Shown here piece by piece: positions 1 through 8,928 of a stretch of 64,000 nucleotides of DNA (position 1 is the first letter of the stretch; each line of letters opens with the position of its first letter). The DNA is from Nocardioides speluncae (lineage in GTDB: Bacteria; Actinomycetota; Actinomycetes; Propionibacteriales; Nocardioidaceae), in contig NZ_QEOO01000037.1 in NCBI RefSeq assembly GCF_003121585.1, positions 1-64,000 of the forward strand, read 5' to 3'. The notes beneath the pieces are model-generated. The model did not search any database and was not told the DNA's origin. It worked only from the letters and a program-made list of their open reading frames with translations. The translations under genes and the position numbers were made by a program.

Positions 1-359
1 AGGTCGCCGCCCTGGACCCGAGCCCACAGCCGCGGTAGCCGGTGCCGCAGCTCTACCGCGTGGCCGAGCAGGTGCTTCCCAGCGTCGGTGGTCAGCCCGA
101 GCGCGGCGGCGAGCTCGGCGACGCACCACTCGGCGACCAAGGGGGTGCCGTCGCCGGCGATCGGGATCCCGGCGCCGTGCTCCCAGTGCGCGGCCGCGTG
201 GTGGTCGGCAGTGGCGGGGTGGAGGTCGGCCCACTCGACAGCGGCGGCCAGGATCCGGGCTTCGGCGGCGTCGGCGGCAGCCCGGTCCGCGCGCAGCCCG
301 GCCAGCAGCACGGCCGGTGCGGCCGTGCTGCCGGTCGGGGTGAACGCGGTTGCTGTCAT
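1..359 (-). CDS. DUF222/HNH endonuclease (13E12-type) protein, N-terminal part
   Basis: The gene runs off the left edge; only the first 119 codons are present, from an ATG at 359. The minus-strand frame is open throughout and reads MTATAFTPTGS..., then an alanine-rich helical stretch (ARILAAAVEWADLHPAT) and AEWCVAELAAALGLTTDAG, which resembles the start of the DUF222 domain found upstream of C-terminal HNH nuclease motifs in actinobacterial 13E12-family proteins. It belongs to a different subgroup from the two near-complete copies at 38887 and 61419, sharing little N-terminal sequence with them. No LexA-type box is seen upstream. The HNH motif lies outside the window, so nuclease function is inferred from the family only. 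Confidence 0.75.
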   Translation of the reverse strand, partial: MTATAFTPTGSTAAPAVLLAGLRADRAAADAAEARILAAAVEWADLHPATADHHAAAHWEHGAGIPIAGDGTPLVAEWCVAELAAALGLTTDAGKHLLGHAVELRHRLPRLWARVQGGD

Positions 360-715
360 GGCTCCACTGAACCAGCAGCCGCCGACATTTTCACGCTCAG
401 AACCCCGGTTGTGGATAACTTTCCGAAGAAACCTTCGAAGTCGCCATCAACACGCGGCCTTCCTCTCCTGTCCGGTCTGTTCGCGCCGTGCTCACCGGCG
501 ACCCGTCGTACTCCTGCTACGACCGCGAGACCGCGCCGTCCAGGTAGAACGGACGCCCCTTGGGCAACCTTGCATATTGCTCAGGTGGAGGCCTATTCCA
601 GCCAGCCAGCCCTGCTCGTCGAGATCGTCGAGCCGGGTGAGTCCACGCTGACGATGACCTGCACGGCGCGACGGAGTATTACGAGCCGCCCAGTCGGGGC
701 GATCCCTTCGTTGCT
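360..715. other. gene-poor stretch
   Basis: No convincing gene is seen in these 356 bases. The open frames here have shadow-like composition. A single consensus DnaA-type 9-mer (TGTGGATAA) sits at 410-418; with no cluster around it, it is not evidence of an origin. Confidence 0.5.
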
Positions 716-922
716 TCAGAGCCAGGTCGCATCCTTCCCGTACTGCTCCCACGCGGCGTTGAGGCGGGCCGGGTCCGAGTGCTGGTCGGGGTGGATCTGA
801 AAATCGAACCGTGTCGCGCGCATCACCATCCAGATCGCGTTTGCGAGGTCGGTGTACTCGTCGTCGGTCATGTCTTTGCCATCGCTTGACTGCTCGACGA
901 CGATCTTGAGCTCGCGCATCAT
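716..922 (-). CDS. small hypothetical protein (68 aa)
   Basis: A short ORF starting MMRELKIVVEQ and ending WEQYGKDATWL. The composition (acidic, with D, K, M and Q residues, and few R/A/G runs) looks like a real protein rather than a GC-frame shadow. No domain is recognised and there is no signal peptide. It lies divergent from the VOC gene at 991 with about 70 bases between. No clear ribosome binding site is seen. It could also be the remnant of a larger gene. Confidence 0.4.
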   Translation of the reverse strand: MMRELKIVVEQSSDGKDMTDDEYTDLANAIWMVMRATRFDFQIHPDQHSDPARLNAAWEQYGKDATWL

Positions 923-990
923 CTGAGCATTGTCGCGCGCTCGGCGAAAACCGGTCGACGGCCGGGCGAGGCGGTACGAGACTGCCGGTC

Positions 991-1392
991 ATGACGTCCT
1001 TCATCTCGCACACGACCGTCAACGCGGTCGACGCCTACAAGCAGTCGGAGTGGTGGAAGCAGGTGCTCGGGTACGAGGACATGCCGGGCGACCCGAACCT
1101 GCCGGGCCACGAGGAGTGCATGATCCGCAAGCCGGACGGCTCGCACCACCTGCTGTTCATCGACGTCGACAACGCCAAGCCGGACGGCGTGCGCAACCGG
1201 ATCCACTTCGACCTGCGGCCGGCCGAAGGCAGCCGGGACGAGGAGCTGGAGCGGCTGCTCGGGCTAGGCGCGAGTGTGGTCGACGACCTGCGCGGCAAGT
1301 ACGGCCCGGGCACCGGCTGGGTGGTGCTCGCCGACCCGGAGGGCAACGAGTTCTGCATCCTGCGCTCCGAGGCCGAGCTGGAGACCTCCTAG
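991..1392 (+). CDS. VOC-superfamily (glyoxalase/bleomycin-resistance fold) protein
   Basis: This 133-residue protein has the single-module VOC layout: an N-terminal strand (MTSFISHTTVNAVD), a WWKQVLGYEDM helix, an IHFDLRP strand where VOC proteins place a metal-ligand histidine, and the typical C-terminal strand VLADPEGNEFCIL. The family includes metal-dependent isomerases, dioxygenases and drug-binding proteins, so the substrate cannot be named. The ATG start fits the family length. Its stop overlaps the stop of the convergent hydrolase gene by four bases. Confidence 0.8.
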   Translation: MTSFISHTTVNAVDAYKQSEWWKQVLGYEDMPGDPNLPGHEECMIRKPDGSHHLLFIDVDNAKPDGVRNRIHFDLRPAEGSRDEELERLLGLGASVVDDLRGKYGPGTGWVVLADPEGNEFCILRSEAELETS

Positions 1393-2246
1393 GCCAGGAA
1401 TGACGTGAGCGCGTCGGCCACCGCCGTAGGGTTCTCGAGCTGCGGGTAGTGCCCGGTGGCCGGCTCCTCATCGAGGACAACCAGCTCAGCGGAAGGCATC
1501 CGCTCCCGGATCCGCGGCAGCACGTGCGCACCGCTGACCGGATCCGCCGGCCCCCAGACGAACAGCGTCGGGCCGGCGTACGACTCGAGCGCCTTGACCC
1601 AGCGAGCGCTGTGCTCGACGCGGTCGTTGATGTAGCGGAGCAGCGCGTGCTGGATCCGCTTGCCACCGTTGCCGGACGCGGCCAGCCACATCTGGTGCAG
1701 CGTCTCGTCGGAGACCGGACGGCCGAGGATCTCGTGCATCGCGGCCCGGTAGGTCCGCTCGGTGGCCAGCCGGCCCAGGACGCCACCGAGCGGTCCGTGC
1801 AGCATCCGCTGGACGCGCAGCGGGCGGTGCAGGTCGGCGTACAGGCCGCCGTTCAGCCAGGTCATCGCCGTGATCCGCGCGGAGTCGCGGTCGAGCAGCT
1901 CCTGGCCGACCGAGACGCCGTAGTCATGGGCGACCAGCGCGGTCTCGGCGATCCCGAGCCGCGACCACAGGGCCTCGACGATCGTCGCCTGCTCCAGGAT
2001 CGAGAAGGCATGGCCCGTCGGCTTGTCGCTGGCACCGAAGCCCAGCAGGTCGAAGGTGGTGACCCGGCAGCCGGCAGCCACGAGTGCCGGGACGATCGGC
2101 GCCCAGTCGTGTGAGGACGTCGGGAACCCGTGGATCAGGGTGACCGGCCGTCCGCCCTCCGGCCCGTCCTGGCGGAAGAAGATGTGGTGGCCGGCGAGCT
2201 CGACCCGTTCGCCCTCGGCTACCCAGGTGTCCAGTGACGGCTCCAT
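1389..2246 (-). CDS. alpha/beta hydrolase with Asp nucleophile (epoxide hydrolase / haloalkane dehalogenase-like)
   Basis: This 285-residue protein has an oxyanion-side HGFP motif (LIHGFPTSSHDW) followed by ALVAHDYGVSVG, where the nucleophile elbow carries Asp (HDYG) rather than Ser. The C-terminal catalytic histidine is in GHYPQLENP. An aspartate nucleophile is the mark of epoxide hydrolases and haloalkane dehalogenases. Which of the two cannot be decided by eye because the halide-binding or lid residues were not assigned. There is no signal peptide, so it is likely cytoplasmic. It is convergent with the VOC gene and divergent from pstC. Confidence 0.8.
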   Translation of the reverse strand: MEPSLDTWVAEGERVELAGHHIFFRQDGPEGGRPVTLIHGFPTSSHDWAPIVPALVAAGCRVTTFDLLGFGASDKPTGHAFSILEQATIVEALWSRLGIAETALVAHDYGVSVGQELLDRDSARITAMTWLNGGLYADLHRPLRVQRMLHGPLGGVLGRLATERTYRAAMHEILGRPVSDETLHQMWLAASGNGGKRIQHALLRYINDRVEHSARWVKALESYAGPTLFVWGPADPVSGAHVLPRIRERMPSAELVVLDEEPATGHYPQLENPTAVADALTSFLA

Positions 2247-2445
2247 GCGGCGAGCGTAGTGGGAGGGCTAGACCAGCCGGCACCGAACGTCCCGACGTCG
2301 TTTCCCGGCGATTCACGTAGAAGGCGGCGCGTGGTCCCCGGCCGCTCGGAGGATCAGTACGGCGACTGTCCACCGGCGGTCGTCGTACCGCCGCCCTTGA
2401 GCGACGCCCATCGGGGGGCCCGTTCCTACCTGCCAGGAATGTGCG

Positions 2446-3462
2446 TTGACGACGTTGCCGCAGCTGGACCCTCTCCTGCCCGAGGACACCCCGCGCAGGC
2501 TGGCGTCGGCGAACACCGGTTCTGACTGGGTCTTCGCCCAGGTCAGCCGGACGATCGGCGCCTCGGTGCTGCTGATCACCGGCAGCATCGGCGCCTTCCT
2601 GGCGTGGCAGTCGGTGCCGACCTTCAAGAGGTACGGCGTCAGCTTCCTCACCGAGCAGCAGTGGCAGCCCGAGGCCGACGTACTCGGCATCGCCGCGGTC
2701 CTGGTCGGCACCCTGCAGATCGCCACCCTCGCGATCCTGATCGCGTTCCCGCTCGCGCTGGCCACCGCGCTCTACATCAGTGAGTACGCGCCCGATGGGC
2801 TCAAGCCGACGCTGGTCTCGCTGGTCGACCTGATGGCGGCGGTGCCGAGCATCGTCTACGGCCTGGTCGGCGTCTACCTGCTGATGGAGCACGGCGGGCC
2901 GGAGTTCGCGCTCTGGCTGCACCAGCACCTCGGCTGGCTGCCGTTCTTCGACGTCCCGACCTCGGACCCGAGCGCCGCGATCTGGGACCAGACCCGCTAC
3001 ATCAAGTCCGCGTTCATCGCGAGCATCGCGGTCGCCGCGATGGTGCTGCCGATGGCGTGTGCGGTGATGCGCCAGGTGTTCTCGCAGACCCCGCAGGGTG
3101 AGAAGGAGGCGGCACTCGCGCTCGGCTCGACCAAGTGGGGGATGGTGCGCACGGTCGTCCTGCCGTTCGGTCGCGGCGGCATCATCGGCGGCACCATGCT
3201 CGGCCTGGGCCGGGCGCTCGGCGAGACGATCGCAGTGCTGCTGATCGTCTCCCCGGCCTTCGAGATCAAGTGGAGCATCACCGAGGTCGGCACCAACACG
3301 GTCTCGGCACTGATCGCAGGCCGGTTCGGCGAGGCGTCGGCGTCACAGCTCTCCGCGCTGCTCACCGCCGGCTTCGTGCTGTTCATGATCACGCTGGTCG
3401 TCAACAGCTTCGCCGCGGTGGTCGTGAACCGCAGCCGCTCCGGCGCCGGGACGGACGCCTAG
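2446..3462 (+). CDS. pstC: phosphate-type ABC transporter permease PstC
   Basis: A 338-residue integral membrane permease. It has several hydrophobic segments and the PstC family signature: FPLALATALYISEY, MAAVPSIVYGLVGVYLL, and the EAA-type cytoplasmic loop EKEAALALGSTKWGMVRTVVLPFGRGGIIGG split over its usual position before the last membrane helices (ALGETIAVLLIV). It forms the inner-membrane channel with PstA and is energised by PstB. The TTG start is the only early start in frame, with a weak AGGA-like site a few bases upstream. It is the first gene of the locus ending at 13578 and lies two bases before pstA. No phoU is present in this window. Confidence 0.92.
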   Translation: MTTLPQLDPLLPEDTPRRLASANTGSDWVFAQVSRTIGASVLLITGSIGAFLAWQSVPTFKRYGVSFLTEQQWQPEADVLGIAAVLVGTLQIATLAILIAFPLALATALYISEYAPDGLKPTLVSLVDLMAAVPSIVYGLVGVYLLMEHGGPEFALWLHQHLGWLPFFDVPTSDPSAAIWDQTRYIKSAFIASIAVAAMVLPMACAVMRQVFSQTPQGEKEAALALGSTKWGMVRTVVLPFGRGGIIGGTMLGLGRALGETIAVLLIVSPAFEIKWSITEVGTNTVSALIAGRFGEASASQLSALLTAGFVLFMITLVVNSFAAVVVNRSRSGAGTDA

Positions 3463-3464
3463 TC

Positions 3465-4634
3465 ATGAGTACGACGACCACACCGCCGCCCCGGACCGCC
3501 CGGACCCAGCTCCCGTCACGGGAAGACCTGCCGCCGGCGTACCCGCGGGTGGGTGTGGGCGCCCCCACGGCCGAGGAGCGCTTCGTCCGGATCGGGTCCT
3601 GGGCAGCCGGGTTCGCGCTGGCGTGGATCCTCACCCAGCGCGTGCTCCCGCTCGGCGGCCTGCCGTGGCTGATCGTCGCCGGCTTCGTCTGCGGCCTGCT
3701 GGTGACCGCGGTGACCACCGCGATGACCGGCTCCCGGGTCGACGTCGCGGACCGGCTGATGGCCTCGATCATCACCGGCGGCGCGGTGGTCGTCCTCCTC
3801 GCGCTCGCGACCACGATCACCTTCACCTTCCTCGAAGGCTGGCGGCCGCTGGTCCACCTGAACTTCTACTACGACGACATGGCCGGCGTCGGGCCTCGCG
3901 ACCCGCTGAACAAGGGCGGCATCGGCCACGCCATCCTCGGCTCGCTGATCGAGCTCGGCATCGCGATCGCGATCACCCTGCCGCTCGGCGTCGGTACGGC
4001 GGTCTTCATGGTCGAGATCGGCGGCAGGTTCGCCCGGCTGGTGCGCACCATCGTGGAGGCGATGACCGCGCTGCCGTCGATCGTGGCCGGCCTGTTCATC
4101 TACGTCACGATCATCGTCGGCCTCGGCATCCCGCCGTCGGGTCTCGCCGCCTCGCTCGCGATCTCGGTGATGATGCTGCCGATCATCGCCCGCGCCGCCG
4201 ACGTCGTGCTCCGCGTCGTACCCGGCGGGCTGCGGGAGGCCAGCCTCGCGCTCGGCGCCAGCCGCTGGAAGACGGTCTGGCACGTCGTGCTGCCGACCGC
4301 ACGCCCCGGCCTCGCGACCGCGCTGATCCTCGGCGTCGCCCGCGGCGTCGGCGAGACCTCGCCGGTGCTGCTCACCTCCGGCGCCGCCAGCTTCTACGTC
4401 TGGAACCCCAGCGACGGGGTCATGAACTCGCTGCCGCTCTACATCTTCTTCGCGGTGCGCAGCGGCGAGCCGCTGCTGATCGTGCGCGGCTTCGGCGCCG
4501 CCTCGGTGCTGCTGGCGGTCGTGCTGATCCTCTTCGTCACCGCCCGGTTGCTGGCGCGGCCCCGGAGCAACCGCTCCCGGTCACTTCGGCGTACCAGAGT
4601 CCGTCCCGACCACAAGTCCGTGGAGACCCCATGA
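3465..4634 (+). CDS. pstA: phosphate-type ABC transporter permease PstA
   Basis: A 389-residue permease partner of PstC. It begins with a proline-rich cytoplasmic N-terminus of about 45 residues, then helices and the conserved region FMVEIGG, MTALPSIVAGLFIY and the coupling loop EASLALGASRWKTVWHVVLP. It is longer than minimal PstA proteins because of the N-terminal extension and an extra pair of hydrophobic segments before the transporter core. ATG at 3465 follows the pstC stop by two bases. The stop overlaps the next ATG (ATGA), which suggests translational coupling to the anchored PstS gene. Confidence 0.92.
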   Translation: MSTTTTPPPRTARTQLPSREDLPPAYPRVGVGAPTAEERFVRIGSWAAGFALAWILTQRVLPLGGLPWLIVAGFVCGLLVTAVTTAMTGSRVDVADRLMASIITGGAVVVLLALATTITFTFLEGWRPLVHLNFYYDDMAGVGPRDPLNKGGIGHAILGSLIELGIAIAITLPLGVGTAVFMVEIGGRFARLVRTIVEAMTALPSIVAGLFIYVTIIVGLGIPPSGLAASLAISVMMLPIIARAADVVLRVVPGGLREASLALGASRWKTVWHVVLPTARPGLATALILGVARGVGETSPVLLTSGAASFYVWNPSDGVMNSLPLYIFFAVRSGEPLLIVRGFGAASVLLAVVLILFVTARLLARPRSNRSRSLRRTRVRPDHKSVETP

Positions 4635-6283
4635 AACTGGCTCGGATCGCGCTGGCGATCACCCTCGTCACTCTCGGCGCCCTCGGCCCGGCCGCCCCGG
4701 CGCGCGCCGCCGCGGCGTACGCCCAGATCGAAGGCACCGGTTCGACCTGGTCGAAGAACATCGTCGACCAGTGGATCGCCGACGTGGACCGGTTCGGGAT
4801 CAAGGTGACCTACACCGGCGGCGGCTCGTCGGTCGGCCGCAAGAACTTCGCCAACCGGACCACCGACTTCGGCATCTCCGAGATCCCGTACCAGGGCACC
4901 GACGAGCAGGGCCAGGCCGACACCAGCAACGGCCGCGACTTCGCCTACCTGCCGATCGTGGCGGGCGGGACCGCGTTCACCTACCACCTCGAGGTCGGCG
5001 GACAGCTGGTCAAGAACCTGCGACTGTCCGGGGACACCATCGCCAAGATCTTCACCAACCAGATCACCGAGTGGAGCGACTCGGCCATCACCAGGGACAA
5101 CAACGGCCGCAGGTTCCCGAAGCTGCCGATCACGCCGGTGGTGCGCTCGGACGGCTCCGGTACGACGGCCCAGTTCACCACCTGGCTGGACGACCAGTAC
5201 TCCTCGATCTGGCGCGACTTCTACCCGCGCGGCGGGCTGACGTCGTACTACCCGCGCCAGGGCCGCGCGATCGGCGCCGCCGGCTCCGACCAGGTGATGA
5301 ACACGATCTCCAGCTCGGCCGGCAACGGCACCATCGGGTACGTCGAGTACTCCTACCCGGTCAACGAGGACTACCCGGTCGTGAAGGTGCTGAACCGGGG
5401 CGGCTACTACGTCGAGCCGACGCAGTACAACGTCGCGGTGGCGCTGACCAAGGCCCGGATCCAGGACCGCGACCCGAGCGCCGAGGACTACCTGACCCAG
5501 ATCCTCGACGACGTGTACGCCGCGAAGGACCCGCGCGCGTACCCGCTCTCGTCGTACTCCTACATGCTGATCCCGACCGCGGCCGACGACACCCGGATGA
5601 CCACGGCCAAGCGGCAGTCGCTGGTCGACTTCATGTTCTGGGGACTCTGCGAGGGCCAGGTCAACGCCGGTCCGTTCGGCTACTCGCCGCTGCCGCTCAA
5701 CCTCGTGCAGGCGGGCTTCAAGCAGCTGGGCCGGCTCAAGCGCGCCGACAAGGACGTCGACATCGCCAACCGCGACGCGACCAAGTGCCACAACCCGACC
5801 TTCGTCGCCGGCGACCTGAAGCGGAACCGGCTCGCGGAGATCGCGCCGCAGCCCGCTGCCTGCGACAAGGTGGGCGCAGGGCCGTGCGGCACCGAGACCG
5901 GCAACAACCTGCCGTCCACCGACGACCCGGACGACCCGGGGAACGACGGTGGGGACGACGATCCGGGCGGCAATGACGGCGGGGACGATCCCGGCGGCGA
6001 CGACGGGAACGGTCCGGGCAGCAACGCCCCGGGCAGCGACGACCCGTCCGGTACGCCGGAGATCGACCCGGAGACCGGGCAGCCGATCGACGACGACGAC
6101 AACCTGGCCGGCGACGACTCGGTCTACGCCAACCCGACCGAGCTGTCGGCCAACCGGCCCGCCGACGCCCGGGTGTTCGGCTGGGTGGCGGCAGCCGAGC
6201 TGCTGGCGCTGGTGCTGCTGCCCGGCCTGTTCGTGGCGGTGCTGCGGCGCCGTACCGCGGCCAAGCGGAACGGGAGCTTCTGA
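4631..6283 (+). CDS. pstS: PstS-like phosphate-binding protein with C-terminal membrane anchor
   Basis: A 550-residue exported binding protein. Residues 1-27 form a signal peptide ending in PARAAA. The PstS core shows GTGSTW (35-40), KIFTNQITEW and SDGSGTT near 173-179, the loops that contact phosphate in PstS proteins. Unlike Gram-positive PstS lipoproteins it has no lipobox. Instead it has an Asp/Gly/Pro-rich linker (about 429-467), then a single hydrophobic segment (about 514-536) and an RRR stop-transfer, so it is predicted to be tethered by its C-terminus. No LPxTG motif is present. It overlaps pstA by four bases and the next gene by one base (TGATG). Confidence 0.88.
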   Translation: MKLARIALAITLVTLGALGPAAPARAAAAYAQIEGTGSTWSKNIVDQWIADVDRFGIKVTYTGGGSSVGRKNFANRTTDFGISEIPYQGTDEQGQADTSNGRDFAYLPIVAGGTAFTYHLEVGGQLVKNLRLSGDTIAKIFTNQITEWSDSAITRDNNGRRFPKLPITPVVRSDGSGTTAQFTTWLDDQYSSIWRDFYPRGGLTSYYPRQGRAIGAAGSDQVMNTISSSAGNGTIGYVEYSYPVNEDYPVVKVLNRGGYYVEPTQYNVAVALTKARIQDRDPSAEDYLTQILDDVYAAKDPRAYPLSSYSYMLIPTAADDTRMTTAKRQSLVDFMFWGLCEGQVNAGPFGYSPLPLNLVQAGFKQLGRLKRADKDVDIANRDATKCHNPTFVAGDLKRNRLAEIAPQPAACDKVGAGPCGTETGNNLPSTDDPDDPGNDGGDDDPGGNDGGDDPGGDDGNGPGSNAPGSDDPSGTPEIDPETGQPIDDDDNLAGDDSVYANPTELSANRPADARVFGWVAAAELLALVLLPGLFVAVLRRRTAAKRNGSF

Positions 6284-8928
6284 TGTCGCGCCGTACGACG
6301 ATCGGCGGCGGCCTCCTGGTCGCGTCCGGACTGCTGCTGGCGAGTCTTCCGGCTCTTGGTTTCGAGACGGTTGCTAGCGCAATCTCCTCAACCAGCGGTC
6401 CGGCGGCGGCGGCGAAGGACGGGTACTCCGAGACCAAGACGCTGACCCGGGTGTTCGACAACGAGGGGCAGCCGCTGGTCGTGGACGAGCGCCGGGTGAC
6501 GGTCAAGGTCAACAGGACCCAGGAGCTGCGCGGCCGGGAGCGGATCCGGGTCAGCTGGACCGGTGCGCACCCGAGTGCGGCCCGGGCGGCGAACCCGTTC
6601 GGCGAGGGTGGCCTGGCCCAGGAGTACCCGGTCGTGATCCTGCAGTGCCGCGGCCTCGACGACCCCGACCTGCCGGCGGCCAAGCGGCTGTCGCCGGACA
6701 CCTGCTGGACCTCGACCCGGATGCAGCGATCGCAGTCGGTGGTGCCGCGGGTCGCGATCTGGCAGCAGGACCTGCACGCCACGGCTGAGGACAAGCAGCG
6801 GCAGAGCGGGATGCGGCCGTGGCCGAGCGGCGAGCAGTGCGTCGACATCACCTCGTTCGCCACCCGCCTGACCCCGTTCCGGGCCGCCAACGGCACCGTC
6901 TACCCGGCCTGCAGCGCCGAGACGATGCCGCCCGAGGCGGCGGTCGGGGCGGCGTTCCCGCCGGCCGAGGTCGCGGCGTTCAGCGACGCCAAGGGCGCCG
7001 GCGAGGTCAAGTACGAGGTCCGCTCGAACGTCGAGAACGAGTCGCTCGGCTGCTCCGACAAGGTGCCCTGCTCGCTGGTGGTGATCCCGATCATGGGGCT
7101 GTCCTGTGTGGACGGCGCCGACGCCCGCGAGTGCCGCCAGCACGGGCGGTTCCCGGCCGGGTCGAGCAACTTCGCCAACGAGGGCGTGGACGCGGCGGTG
7201 TCGCCGGTCTACTGGTGGGCCAGATCCAACTGGCGCAACCGGTTCAGCGTGCCGCTGACCTTCGCGCTGCCGCCGGACGCGTGCGACGTGCTGGACCCGC
7301 GACCGCCGGTCGGCTTCTACGGCTCCGAGCTGCTCGCGCAGGCGTCGCTGCAGTGGGCGCCGGCGTACTGCCTGAACAAGAAGCGCTTCAAGTTCCAGCA
7401 CAGCCGGATGTCGGACAAGGCGGCCTTCAAGCTCATGGAGAACGGCGAGGCCGTCGCGGCCTTCGTCTCCGGCGAGCGGGAGAGGTCCGGGGACGACCGC
7501 GTCGGCTACGCGCCGACCGGCGTCAGCGGGTTCGCGGTCGGCTACATCGTGGACAGGCCAGAGAACGCCGGTGAGTTCACCGACCTCCGGTTGACGCCGC
7601 GGCTGCTGGCCAAGCTGCTCACCCAGTCCTACCCGGCGTCCGCGCTCGGGGTCGGCCACAAGGGGATGAAGGGCAACCCGCTCTCGATCAACCTGGACCC
7701 GGAGTTCCAGGCGCTCAACCCGGGCCTGGACACGATCTCGCGGGAGGCGGCGGCCACCGTGCTGTCGCTGTCGGAGTCCTCGGACGTCATCTCCACGCTG
7801 ACGGCGTACCTCGCCGAGGACCCGGAGGCGATGGCGTTCGTCGACGGGACGCCTGACCCGTGGGGGATGCGGGTCAACCCCACCTACCGCGGCATCGACC
7901 TGCCGACCGACGACTGGCCGCTGCTCGACACCTACGTCCCGGACGTCGACCAGGAGTGCCTGAAGGCCAACCCGGCGCCGTACCTCGGCCAGGTCGCGGC
8001 ACCGGTCAACACGCTGCGCGCGATCGCCGAGGCGGTCCTCGACGCCTGGCCGAACGTGCAGACCCGCTGCGACCGGCCCACGCCGACCGACCCATGGAAG
8101 CTGGGCCGGATCGACCGGCAGGGCATGGGCGCCCGGATGATGCTCGGCATCGTCAGCCTCGGCGACGCCGAGCGCTTCGGCCTGCGTACGGCGCGGCTCC
8201 AGGCCACCGGCCCGGCCAAGCCGCAGTCACGGTTCACCGCCGCCGGCCGGGTCTTCACCGGCCCCGACCCGGTGAGCCTGGCGCACGCGGTCCGGCTGGC
8301 CGAGCAGGACGAGACGTACGAGCCGTTCACGATCAGCCAGACCGCGCTGCGGCGCAAGGCGAAGGCCTACCCCGGGACGATGATCGTCTACACCGCAGCC
8401 CGGCTGAGCGGGATGGCGAAGGCGGACGCGAGGACCGTCGCCGAGTTCATCCGGATCGCCACCACCGAGGGTCAGCGGCGCGGCTTCGGCAACGGCCAGC
8501 TGCCGGGCGGCTACCTACCGCTGAGCAGGACCGGCGCCACCGGGCCGCTGTTGCGGTCGGCCAACCAGGTCGCGGCCGCCGTCCTCGAACAGAAGGCGCC
8601 GGCCGACCAGGACGACGATCCGTCCGACGACCCCAGCAACGGCAACGGGCCGGGCGGGGACGACGACCCGGACGACCCGCCGTTCCCCGACCCGAGCGAC
8701 CCCGACGAGCCGTCCGACGCGCCCTCGGACGACGACGTACCGTCCGGCTCGCCGTCGGCCTCGCCGAGCGCCCCGGACTCGGCCGAGGCCGAGCCGGCGC
8801 CGGGATCGACGCCCGCGCTGGGCTCGACCTGGGCCGGTCGGCTGCTGCCGATCCTGATCTCGGTCGGCCTGGTCGCGTCGGTCGTCGCCGGGTTGGCGCG
8901 GGCGTTCTCCCGCGGGGGCGACCACTAG
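6283..8928 (+). CDS. large exported membrane-anchored protein of the Pst locus, unknown family
   Basis: An 881-residue protein with a signal peptide (RRTTIGGGLLVASGLLLASLP), a cysteine-containing extracellular region, an Asp/Pro/Ser-rich linker at about 775-833 and a C-terminal hydrophobic anchor at about 853-875. This is the same architecture as the upstream PstS. A central stretch (VGYAPTGVSGFAVGYIVD, then LTPRLLAKLLTQSY) resembles the PstS pattern before the phosphate loop, so a degenerate binding-protein domain is likely but not proven. The region just after the signal peptide, GFETVASAISSTSG, is encoded by a copy of a dispersed palindrome (6358-6398). It overlaps both neighbours by one base. 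I do not recognise the family as characterised. Confidence 0.75.
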   Translation: MSRRTTIGGGLLVASGLLLASLPALGFETVASAISSTSGPAAAAKDGYSETKTLTRVFDNEGQPLVVDERRVTVKVNRTQELRGRERIRVSWTGAHPSAARAANPFGEGGLAQEYPVVILQCRGLDDPDLPAAKRLSPDTCWTSTRMQRSQSVVPRVAIWQQDLHATAEDKQRQSGMRPWPSGEQCVDITSFATRLTPFRAANGTVYPACSAETMPPEAAVGAAFPPAEVAAFSDAKGAGEVKYEVRSNVENESLGCSDKVPCSLVVIPIMGLSCVDGADARECRQHGRFPAGSSNFANEGVDAAVSPVYWWARSNWRNRFSVPLTFALPPDACDVLDPRPPVGFYGSELLAQASLQWAPAYCLNKKRFKFQHSRMSDKAAFKLMENGEAVAAFVSGERERSGDDRVGYAPTGVSGFAVGYIVDRPENAGEFTDLRLTPRLLAKLLTQSYPASALGVGHKGMKGNPLSINLDPEFQALNPGLDTISREAAATVLSLSESSDVISTLTAYLAEDPEAMAFVDGTPDPWGMRVNPTYRGIDLPTDDWPLLDTYVPDVDQECLKANPAPYLGQVAAPVNTLRAIAEAVLDAWPNVQTRCDRPTPTDPWKLGRIDRQGMGARMMLGIVSLGDAERFGLRTARLQATGPAKPQSRFTAAGRVFTGPDPVSLAHAVRLAEQDETYEPFTISQTALRRKAKAYPGTMIVYTAARLSGMAKADARTVAEFIRIATTEGQRRGFGNGQLPGGYLPLSRTGATGPLLRSANQVAAAVLEQKAPADQDDDPSDDPSNGNGPGGDDDPDDPPFPDPSDPDEPSDAPSDDDVPSGSPSASPSAPDSAEAEPAPGSTPALGSTWAGRLLPILISVGLVASVVAGLARAFSRGGDH
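6358..6398 (+). repeat. dispersed palindromic repeat (GGTTTCGAGACGG type) inside a CDS
   Basis: This imperfect palindrome starts GGTTTCGAGACGGTTGCT and ends CTCCTCAACCAGCGG. Related copies lie at 54318-54352 in the same orientation and at 48682-48721 inverted. Here it is read in frame and encodes GFETVA at the signal-peptide cleavage region of the 881-residue protein. Confidence 0.75.

Noticed and set aside
2247..2445. PHO box upstream of pstC
   Set aside because: No tandem GTTCACC-type repeats were found in the 200 bases before pstC, so PhoP control is not supported by sequence alone.
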